A DNA stretch of 64,000 nt from Camarhynchus parvulus (taxonomy: Eukaryota > Chordata > Aves > Passeriformes > Thraupidae), in the NCBI RefSeq assembly GCF_901933205.1, contig NC_044571.1:76261689-76325688 (forward strand), given 5' to 3'. The notes under the pieces were generated by a model that was not told where the DNA came from, ran no database searches, and saw nothing but the letters and a program-made list of their open reading frames with translations. Numbering within the stretch: the first letter of the stretch is position 1; each line of letters begins with the position of its first letter. Shown one piece after another: positions 28,001 through 40,000 of this stretch. Position numbers and translations under genes: made by a program.

Positions 28001-31000
28001 AGCAAGAAGAAAAGTAAAGATAGTGACTGAGAAGATTAAGGGTTAGAAACAATACTACTTTCATCAAAGTGTATTTATCATTTTACTTTTTACTTACTAA
28101 CAGCAACAATGAAATCTTTGTGCAGCTTGAAAGTCATCAGTGGTTCTGAAAGACACCTGGTTGTGAAAAAAACCCCAAATTTTAAATTTAAAACAGATTC
28201 ATAATCTAAGTTTTATGAGTGTGATTATGATAGCCCTCAACATCTGCACAATGCTCTATTGGTTCTAGAAAATCCAGTTCAGTGATGAGTAATTACAAGT
28301 AGTATAAAACTCAGTCATGTACACTGTGTGAAAATCAATTTGAATTGAATCTGGTGTCACCATGTAAGTTAATAAGGAAAATGTTACGTCATCACGGACC
28401 CTGAATGTTTCCTGTATTCCATATTGTAGGATGGGAAAAAATAAAGTTGCAGAAACGGTATAACAGGCTGCAGAAGCAACCTTTTGCCCAAGAAAAGGCA
28501 AAAATATGATGAAATTTGGGACTGAAATTCTGATGTGAGAGATCTTAAAAGAGTCATCATCTGAAAGGCAGACTGTGAATTGCCTTACACAAACACACAG
28601 CTACTGCTTGCTCACTCATATCCAAATTTCACAAATACAGTAGCAACAATGACTTGGGCTTCTGAAGATGTATTATAAATTTCTTCAACCAAAGCCAGTC
28701 TTTTCGATGAAATGTACATGACCATCCTGCTATAAATCCTAGGCATGTTTTTCCAGGTTAATAGGGATTTCTGATGCTGCCCTTTGTTAGGTGACTTGCA
28801 TTGGAAATCTAGATTTGTAGAAGGCATAGTACACCCACCATCTGGGTTGCATACTTTTTATTATGTCTCTTTTGAACATTATATATTGACATGCAAAAGA
28901 GTTATCTCAGAAGCACCATAATTTTTAAATATTCTGTCTCTTATCAGCAAAAATGACAGGAGGGGTGTTTTATTTGTGAAGATATTAAGAATATAAGATA
29001 AAAAACCTATGCTTTTGCTGGGATTTTCATTCAACCATAATGTCATAAAATTTTATGGTACACAACTTAAGGGATTCACAAAGAAAAGACTGAGCATAAC
29101 ACGCTTTGTGGTTAACATAAAAAAATTAAATAAAAACATGCAATTAATTGAATTTAGGGCTATACAAGGCAGGATATCTTAAAAGGTTGAAGGTGTGTAT
29201 TATTATACATAATCACAGGAATATTAAGCAGGATAATAAAATACTCATTTATTACCATGGCAATGGATACAAGAAATGTATCCAAGAAATATTAACAAGC
29301 CAAAGATTAATGGGCCAGAAAAGAAATACTGAAACTGTGTGGCATCATACTTACCTGAGGTAGTTTTTTAGTCCACTTGTTATTGTTTTATTGTCCCAAA
29401 TTTCCATATCAATATCCATATCAGGAGGTGATTTAGGAGCTGTTAGGAATTTGAATTAGGATTTTGTTACAGTTTCACTTACACATTAACTACAAAGGTA
29501 GCAAAACAGAAGCTACTAGATCAGCCATTTAGCTCAACTAATTATTTATTAGCTAGACTAACCACCAATCTGATCAATTTAAATCTTTTCATTTCTGCCA
29601 AATTATAAATAAAAATAAATTCAGCGCTCATAGTTAGTAACCACAAACATTAACTATGCACTATATCAAAGTGTTAAGTAAGCCCAAGTCCACAGAGAAT
29701 TACTAATTCAGTTGTCTTAAACATGCAAACACAAGCATCAGAGAGATCAATTAGCAAGAAAAGTGAAAGACTGGAACAAGTGTCTATTAAGGGACTTCAT
29801 GGTGAGCCATGAAGTCTTATGGAACTAAGCTTTGGAGAACTTGTGGAACAAGACAAATATGTATCAATAAATAGAACTTTAAAGCCAGAAGAAGAAAAGC
29901 ATTTTTATTAGTAATTTGCTCATGTGTAACATGCAGAAGTGAATGCTAATGCACACAAGAAACTGCAGATGAATTACTCATTTTAAGAGTGCAAACTCAA
30001 TTCAGTGGCAGCCAGTGAACATACAAAATTGTCAATATTGTGACACACTCTTCTGAGCACAGCAGCTGAGGCAAAAGGAATCACAGCAAACACACTGCAC
30101 AATGACAAAAGTTCACTTCAGATACTTACAAAATATGGTATTCATCAGCTTTTGCACCTTGGAATTTACACCACCTATTCTGTACAGCCCAAGGATTGTA
30201 ATACCTACGTTGGGAAAACAAGTAGATGAAAAAATTAAAATAATAAAAATATGGTGATTTCAATAGATGCTGATGCATTCTTGGTGTACATTTTTAAAAC
30301 ATCTAAATGTATTTATGGAAAACTGTACCATTACATTCTTAAGTACTGCTTTACCCTACTGCAACCTCTTGTGGGATATTAACAAATTCATTCCACCGAG
30401 TCCACATCATAATATACACTAAGCATAATTTTATATTGACAGAACCCTTCTGCACAGAAATGGCCCATATTAACAAACAACAAGGTGATGGTTAAGAAAA
30501 GTAAAAAATAAGACACAAAAGCAGTCTTAAAACACATTACACAGGAACAAGTTTATATTGCCTAGATGTCAGTGGAATTACTATGTAATTATATTTGCTT
30601 AGACCATCATCCCTGTCAAGTAAGATATGATTGACATTTATATAAAAACAAAAATACATACTGTATACTGTTCTAACACATCAATTGAGAATTTATGTTG
30701 CCAGTTAAAATTGCCAGGCCTTTTTTAATAGCACAGATAATAATAACAAACAATGTTAAAGAGTGACATTTAGAATACAGTATTTAGAACACAGAATCAC
30801 TAGGCTGGGAAGAGACCTTAAAGATCATGGAGTACAACCCATGCCCTAACACCTCAACTAAACATGGCACTGAGTGCCACATCCAGTCTTCTTTTTAACA
30901 CATCCAGAGATGGTGACTCCACCACCTCCCCAGGCAGACCATTCCAACACTTCTTTATCAATCTTTCTATAGAAAACACTTTCCTAATATCCAACCTATA

Positions 31001-34000
31001 TTACCCTTGGCACAGCTTAAGACTTATTTGATTATCTCAGTCATGATTATTTTATTATTTTTAACTGCCGTTTAAAATCAGCAGGGTTTAAATGTCTTCC
31101 ATTCTCCCCACTTCAAGCCTTCACATTTAAAAATTGTCTACTTTTCCTTTGAAAACAACATTCCTAAATCTGATCTTAGATAACCTACGTGTTTTGTTTT
31201 GAAACCCTTTCACCCTCCCTGCCCCAGAAAATAATGCAAGCTCTGAGTCAGCAGTGACTCAACAATGATAACATTGCTGGCTGAGAAACTGAATTCAAGT
31301 TGAGCTTAAAGTTGCACAGAGAGATCACATTTGGATAGAAGAGATCTGCACACTGACAGCTCAAGAAAAGGCTATCTCATTTTATAGGTGATGATACAGC
31401 CATAACTCTCCCTTTAAAACTTACTGTGAGTTGTTAGATACCACCTCATTGATAAAGTGATAATTACTTCAATTTTTTACATTCCCACTAACAAAAAAGT
31501 GTGTTGCTAAACATTAAATGCTGCTGAACAAAAAAAAAAAAAACAATGTACAACATTATTGAATAAAATTATAGGGGTTGTACCCTACAAAAAACCAGCA
31601 GAGAATATTAATGTCACTTTTAGGTCTTCTGATTTCACACCTGAAACCAAAGTTGGGAGCTGAGACTCCCTACAGTTGTATCAAAAGAAAAGTCAAGTCA
31701 GTGCACACAAAGGAAAGGCTAAAGACATGTGCAGTTGTGTATTAAGCTGTCTAATCAACAAGAAGCTATATAAAAAAGTTTAAAAATATCAAATATGTTA
31801 AGAACAGTTGTTGGGACTGAAGACAACAATTTGGAGTGCAAAGCACCCAGATACGAAAAGTCCAAACCAAATAATGGATACACTTCAAAGCACAGATGTA
31901 AAACATGTAGAATTAAAAAAAGCCAGATTTTAGAAAATCACAACAATCTAACACTTTATTTGTGATTTAATACACACCTCTTGTTTCTACAGCATGAATA
32001 CATTTCCTCACGAAGTTGAAACCCGCTTCATTTAAGAACACTATAAAAAAAAAAGGGTAATTACTCTCCAACATCAATATACAAAATATTCTCTTTAGCT
32101 ACACTCATGCACTAATCAAGGAGGGCTAATACATGGTTATCCATTACATTATAAGACTTGTTCTGTAATAGGTTCTTTGTAGATACATCCATAGCATTCA
32201 CAACCCATCTTTGTAGTCATTCTGTACCATTAGAAGCTCAATATTCTATTGTCTTTCTCAGCAATCAGTAGCCTCTCTAAAGATACAGTTGAAAGCTGCT
32301 GAGCAAAATGCTTTTAAGAGTCCAGGACCTACATTATGAACAGAATATAGTCATTCTTTTTAATACAACAATGTTCTTTCTTCCTTGCATATGCACATAA
32401 TCACCCATAAAATGGTAATGTAGGAGAACAATCCTTGTTACTGAGTTTAATTAGTCATCTTATTTCAAGTGAATGTACTGCCGTCAACAGATAGTGGCTT
32501 AAATTTCAGATTTTCTGAGTCTCAAATATACCTCCGATGAAGATGTATGTCCAAATTTTACAAATCTCTTTCTCTGAGATATATAATTTGAATTAGTTTG
32601 ATATATTTGTGTTAATATAAGATAATAACCAATGTGTTAATACAGTGTTAATACAATTATGCACACAAATCTCATAGTACCTTTAAATACACAAATTTTG
32701 TTACTCAGTGTTTGTCTAAGAGGTGCATATACACCTTAAACTAAAAAGATGTGATGGACCAAGGTGAGTTGTATGACGTCCAACAAGGCCAAGTGCTGGG
32801 TCCTGCACTTGGGTCACAACAACCCCAGGTAGTTGTGGATGGAAAGATGTCTAAAAGATAAGAACTGGGAGTGCTGGCAAACAGCAGCTGAACATGATCC
32901 AAGGTGTGTCCAGGTAGTTAAGAAGGCCAATGGCATCCTGGCCTGGATCAGCCAGGCTGTGGTCAGCAGGAGCAGGGCAGTGACCGTCCCCCTGTACCCA
33001 GCACTGCTGAGGCCACAGCTCCAATCCTGTGCTCAGTTCTGGGCCCCTCAGTGCAAGAGAGACATTGAGGGGCTGGGCGTGTCCAGAGAAGGGCAACGGA
33101 GCTGGGGAAGGGTCTGGAGCACAAGTGCTGTGAGGAGCAGCTGAGGGAGCTGGGGGTGTTCAGCCTGGAGAAAAGGAGGCTCAGGGGGGACCTCATCACT
33201 CTCTACATCCATCTGAAAGGAGGGTGTAGCCAGGTCGGGGTCAGCCTCTTCTCTTAAGTAAAAGCAATAGGACAAGAGGAAATGGCCTCCAGTTGTGCCA
33301 GGGAAAGTTTAGATAACCAACAAAGTTATTCTACAGCAATAGAACTAAAATATAAAATAATCTCTTTCTCCCACACATATATCAAGAAACTGAAACATTA
33401 CAGAAATCTAGCAAGATATGGCAGCTCAACATAATGAGCTTACTTTCTTCCTTCTTGCTAATAATGGCTGGCAGTGTGTAGATCTGTAAAAAACAAAACA
33501 AAACAAAAAACAGTCAAACAACAACAATGCAATAGAACAATGTTTGTGCTTTAAATCCTTTATTGCCAGGTTTGTGAGGAGGTGCAACATGCTATGGACT
33601 AGATTGCTTCTAGGGAAATCTCAACCTCGCCTTTCATGATCTCTTGAGGTTTACTGCTCCAGCACACAGCTGGGTTAACAGCTCTGTGCTACCATAATGC
33701 AACTAATGCATTGGAAATCAGATTTACTGAGACGTGATGAGTTATATTTCAAACCAGCTTGTGATTATAATTCCTGTACTGGTTCAGGCCAACAAGAAGC
33801 ATGTAAAAACACCCATCAAGTTCATAAAATGGATCAGTCGTTTTTTCCCCATCAGATACAGGTCTGACATCAGCCTCATTCAGTGACTACTTTAAGAGCA
33901 TACAAATAGTGAGAAGAAAGCTCAGACAAGCCTGTCTCTCAGTAGCTTTCAATGTGTGTTTCTGCTCTCTGCAATGCCTTTCGAGATGGTACGAATTGTT

Positions 34001-37000
34001 TACTCTATGAAAAAGCCCAAAAGATGTTCTTTATCACTGTAATAACAACCATTTCACATATGTTATCTGAACCACGAATCCTATTAGACAATATGCTATT
34101 GTGTTACTTAAAATAGTATTAATTTAAATACCCTATCATAAAATAATGATATATATAAATGTAGGCTTAAACTAATAGATCTACTTTTCCGCTTTGTAGT
34201 TATCCTCACTATGTACTTGCATTAGTGTTTCACAAACAAAACAACTCTATTTGTTGGTATTGTGACAGAGTATCTGAAATGTATACTAGCTTCTTTCTGT
34301 AATATGTGATCTAGAAAATTGTAAAATGAAAATTAAAATATCCTTACTGGTTCCTTTCCATCCATAGCTTCAAGCCAAAGTTTTCGGTTAGATTCTGAAA
34401 AAGCTTGTAGTGTAATGATTCCAGGTCTGTCAAAAACACACATTCACTGAAGTTACTGTTTTTCTCAAACAGTATCCAAAGTCAGAATCCACATGCATAG
34501 TGATGTGAATACAGAAAAGACAGACAGAAGTTAGAGAAAGTTATATCAGAGCTCCTGATATAACAGAATAATTTTGAGCTAGGTATAAAACACATTTTTT
34601 TTTTAAGTTTGCTAACAGGCACAAAATTTTTAGGAGAACTACCACAAAAGTCAGTCAATTTATCATACTTTAGCACAAAAATTAATTCAAGACTTCTCTT
34701 TGTTCCCAAGATTGGAAAAAATACTGGATACCACATACCTGTATCTTAAATACAGGAAATCTATTCTCATGTATCTGATATAATTATAATATCCAGAAGT
34801 AAGTGGAAAAAAATTGTGGACATAATTTTCAAGCAAAAAGAAAGTGCTACCATGCATTTCTGAAAGCAATAGAGATTTTAACAGAATATATTTATTAACA
34901 AGTATTTATAAAAGGTTTGTAAAAATATTTATGATCTGTTTCTAAAAGAGGATAGTCAGTTTTGCTACAAGGTCCATGCTGTAGCTGCATACAAACATCA
35001 TGTAGTAAAGACAACACATATTCTGTGTAGTGAATTTAATTAGAAAACCAGGTCTGAACAAAGAAGTACTAAGTCTTGAAAGGCTAGTTTGTCTGTATAC
35101 AAATATATTGGTAAACGTGTTCCTACTACAGGAGTAAGTATTACCTATTGGTTGCAATTACTTTCAAATTGTTGACAAAACAGAAACAAACCTCTCAAAT
35201 ACTTCAATATCAAAACAGAAACGTTTGTCAATTGAATCTGTCTTTCTCCTGATGCAAGATTTTAGCTTGAATATTTCTGGTGAGCTTGTGACAAGGCCAT
35301 TCTACAAAACAACAAAATGGAATTAGCACAGGCAATACGCTTATACATCTTGGCTTCCTCCTAAATTTAACTGCATGAACAGTCCAAAGAACATGTCTTA
35401 ACATAGGGATTAAAATTCTTTAGTAATATTTACAGTATTTTTTTATATATTAAGACTACATTTAATGGCTTTCTGTCTTATATTTGTTACTTAATCATTT
35501 TATTTCAGAAAATTCCCTAAATTTAAATCTTACAAACACCTGTGTATATAACTTGATTACATGCATGTAAAGATGAAAATGATGTAATTTGGCCAACTCT
35601 CACATGCAGATAAAAAGATTTCTGAAGAATAAAGCCGACTAACCCCAATTCTGGCCACCACGATTGTGAGACCTCACTATAATGTTGGCAAGGCTGACAC
35701 AACTGGGGATTCTGGGGAATGGCAGGAAGCAAATGTCACTCCTGTCTTCAAAATGAGCAAGGAGAAGGATATAGAGTCATAGAACCATTCAGGTTGGAAA
35801 AGGTCACAACTAAACTATCTACACATCTTTTAAATACTTCCAGGATTGGTGACCCAAGTACTTCCCTAGCAAACTGTTTCAATGCTTGACAACCCCTTTG
35901 GTGAAGTAATTTTCTGTAATACCTACCTCCCCTAATGCAACCTGAGGCCTCATATCTTATGGGAACTATAGGGCAGTCTGCATCACCTTTATCCCTGGGA
36001 AGGTGATGAAGTGAATAATCATGGAAAGCACTTCCAAACATATTAAGGACAGAAAGGTGACTGGAAAGAGTCAGCGTTAATTTAATAAAGGAAAAATCAC
36101 ACAGGATCAACCTGATAGCCCTCTACAATGTGTTGGAAGGCTCAGTGTATGATGGAAGAACAATAAATATTGTTTATCTCAACTTCAGCCATGCTTTCAA
36201 CACTATATCCTGGACTGAACACTGCCTGAACTGCTGAGCTCACAAAAGAAGTCCAGCTGCAGCCAGGCACTAGTGGTATGCCCATGGGGTCAATTCTGTT
36301 CAGCATGAATAGCAATTGGCCCAGGCACCAGGACAGGATGAGACTGACAGGATAGAGAGCAGCTTGGCAGAAAAGGAACTTCAGGTTCTGGTGGGCAACA
36401 AGATGACCATGAGCCAGCAATGTGATCTTGCTGCAAAGAAGGCCACCAACCTCCTGGGATGCATAAGGCAGGCTACTGCCTGTGAGTAGAGGAAAGAGAT
36501 CCTCACCTTCCATCCAGCACTGGTGAGGGACACCTGGAATGCTATGCCCAGTGCTGGGCTCCCTCACAAGAGAGGCCGTGATGTGCTAGAACAAGTCCAG
36601 CTAAAGGCTACCAAGGTGATTAAGGACTTGGAGCACAACTACCTGAAAGGAAGCTTTGTGAGGTGGAGGTCAGTCTCTTCTGCCATGTCTTCAGTGAAAG
36701 AACATGAGTGAGAATACTTAAGTTATGCCAAGGGAGGTTCAGGTTAGATATTAAAAATAAAATTGTCACTGGAAGAGTGGTTTGGCATTGAAATAATTAA
36801 CCAGGTGGAGTCACCATCTCTGAAAGTGTACAGGAAGAGCCTGGATGTGGCACATGGGGATATGGTTTAGGAGTGATTATGGTGGTGCCACACTGATGGT
36901 TGGACTAGATGACCTTGAAGGTCTCCTCCAACCTTAAAGATCCTGTGATTTGTCATATAAGGAGATGCTGAGAGACCTGGGACTGTTTGGTCTGGGGAAG

Positions 37001-40000
37001 AGGGATCACATCAGTGACTAATCTACAAATATCTCATGGGAAGGAAAGTAGGCTGAGTCAGATTCTTCTTAGTGGTGCCCAGTAGGAGGGTGAGAGGTGA
37101 CGGGCACAAACTCAAATACAAGTAATTCGTATTTGAACTTAGAGAAAGTATTTGAACTTTAGAAAAATTTTTTTATGGTAGTTGAACACTGGTTGCTCAT
37201 AGAGAGCTCCATCCTTGGAGATATCTAAAACCTGACTGGACACAGACCTCACCAACCTGTTCTGGTTGACTCTGAACTGAGTTTATATTAGAGATCTCCA
37301 GAGCCCCCTTCCAAACCTAATCTATTAAATGATTCTGTGCAAATGTGATAAATTTCATATGCACTCACAACAACCAAATTAGAGAAGTTATTTAATAATT
37401 GATTTAAATATGTTTCTAATGAAATATTACTTGAATATTTATCCATGCTATATGATACATGCACTGCTTCATCTACAAAAACAGCCTTATCTCTTTGCAT
37501 CTTTTCTTTTAGCAGTTCCTTAATGCTTAATAAAAAAGATGGAATATACAGGTCACGTATGTATTCATGTACAAGTAACTCACCACTTTTCCACCAGATT
37601 TTGTTTCAGCTATACTCATTGTAAAAGTTTTTGTTCCTTTGTCGTAAGTGCAGTAATGTTTAACCCATGTAAATCCAAGGGGTCCTAGAGTAAAGAGAGA
37701 TAGTATCAAAAGTAATTGTCATTTTACCACTATTATACTTGGAATTAGAGTAGAAAAATGAAATAAAGTAGCATCCACATGCAGCTTACTCCTTGTTTTT
37801 TAATCTGAACATGTTCCAGTATAATTTCCAAATATTGCAGCTTGATAATATTGCCCAATAAAGTTCCAGCAGACTGACCTTCTTTGGCAATTGGATGGGT
37901 AACATCATTCTATTGTAGCAACAAGGCAGGGAAAAGGCAAGAACAGACCTGAGGAGTTTTCAACGATATTAATAGCAGAGTGTACAAGAGGCAAATGATT
38001 CACATGTGAGTACTCACCACACAGAGACACCTGACAATACCTGAGTGCTCCCTCTGCCACATTTGGGACTCAGAAAGGATCCCTTCCCCTACCCCCAGAA
38101 AATGATGAGGTGGTGTTGAGTAAGGACCTAGTCATACCCAGCTCTTGGCTACTTGTAAAAATTAACCTTGTCCTGTCTAGAATGAAGAGAAAAATAAAGA
38201 ACCTTGACTTTAAAAAATGGTATTTTAAATTTTAATCGTGGGGCTTTTTTTATTTTATCGGTTTTTCTTTTTAATGTGAAGAATTAAATAAAAATGTTTG
38301 AAAAAAACCCTATTAGTTTTACTATAGATACACAGGTTTTGCCTTCTCAATGTACCCACAAAGGTGGTGGTTATATGAGAGACAGAATCAGTCATGTAAG
38401 TCGGATATCTGTCAATCCAGAAACAAGCTGTGGAAATTTATATGGTCTGTTACGCTGACTTTGAGAAAACTCTCCTATTGCCTGTGTTCTGGAAGAAAGT
38501 AAAGTCATGAATGAAAAATTCAAATGGCTATTTACCCTCAGAAGTTAGCTGTTCTGCTCCTATATTTTAAGTTATTTTCAATTAGCAGAACAAAATCTGT
38601 AATTATTTGGCATCAATTTTTCCTCTGATGGCAATTCATTATCTCTTTTAGCACATTATAAAATGGATGAGCACTCTCAAAGCAGTTTCAGATGAGTTAA
38701 GAAGTCACCTATTTTCATTAGAAAATTTAGCCAGACACCTGTGTTGCAACTTTAAACTTGTTACTCTTGGCCATCCGAGAAAACAATTTATGGCCTAGTG
38801 TCATTTTTTAAAAACACCTATATTTGCCACCATGCATATCAGTAATAAATATATACAAAATTTACTCTCAAGAAGAGTAAAAATTTTACCCAGTAGCTCA
38901 CAATTAGACAAGGACCTATAGGATAAGGGTTGTAGGCAAGTAAACTTGCATGACAAGGAATTATACAACTAGTACCTTTCCTACTACACAGTGAGTACAG
39001 ACCCTGTTACTCCAGAATAAACATTTCTTTTCAGTAAGAAGAGGTCAAGCTGGCCTTTCACTATTTAATGAAGCACAGCATGTGTCTGGTACTTCACTCC
39101 TTTTCTCCCTCCCCCATTAGCACGGCTCAGTGTAATTTCCACTTAACACAGATTTCTTTTATGATTATTAATCAATTAAAAATAGACTGTGCTCTTAAAA
39201 CTTGCAGTGCTACTGAGGATAAAACTGGCTGTGGTTAACTATGGTAAGATGGTACTTAGATGACCTTTTCTTACATCTCTGATTTCCACTAAGCACATGT
39301 TCATTTAAGATGGCTGGGTCAGTGGAGGTCTCTGGTACAAGGTGCTTCTGATGGCTGAACTAAAGGCCCTGTTCAGGCAGGGAAAGTACAGGAAACAGAA
39401 GAGAGCCAAAGCAGGGTGCTGGGAGTTTGCAGCAAGGTGCAGGGCAGCCAGCCAGAGCACAACTTGCTACCAGTCAACCACTGGGGCAAACAACAGCACG
39501 GACCTTCCCTGTTGTACTTACGTTTCTCCTGCACATAGAGATAGCCTTCCATTGTCCATTGACTTGGTGGTCTGTAATCTTGATTGGCTGACTTCATTCT
39601 CTGCATGAGTCTCTCCACTTCTTGCCTAGTGCTTTCGAAGTTATTGCGAGTCTAATAACCAGAAAAGGAAACAAACAAAACCCCACATCACCTCACGCAA
39701 GTACTAAAATAACAATGAACAACTAATTACAAATAATGCCAAGGAGACTGTATTGGAGACTAACAAAGGCATTTGCCAGAGACATAAAAGGGGGGAAAAG
39801 GAAAAAAATTACAATAAAGAACAATACTTTTCACTGCTAGAAGCCTGGGAATAACCTAGTAATGAAGACTTCAACTTAGGCACATAAATGTAAGGAAAAC
39901 ATAGCTGAGAATAGCACCACTGCTCTTTCTGCAGGTCACTAATCTCAGACAGGGGGTCATCTCATATCTTCAAGTATGCTTACACAGTATTTTGCAGACA

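Larger units (their letters stand above)
30205..31977 (-). other. ARHGAP42 intron (1.8 kb) with one CR1
   Basis: It contains a sense-oriented CR1 3' fragment at 30788-31019 and an A-run at 31530-31543. Confidence 0.85.
35302..37583 (-). other. ARHGAP42 intron (2.3 kb), mostly CR1
   Basis: Roughly 1.65 kb of this intron is CR1: a plus-strand element broken by a minus-strand CR1, followed at once by a second plus-strand CR1 of a different subfamily. Confidence 0.85.

Noticed and set aside
32833..33144. 103-codon plus-strand open frame as a host gene
   Set aside because: Its residues match the CR1 reverse transcriptase C-terminus and it lies within a decayed CR1.
36142..36567. 141-codon minus-strand frame
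   Set aside because: It is antisense to a plus-strand CR1 and has no meaning of its own.
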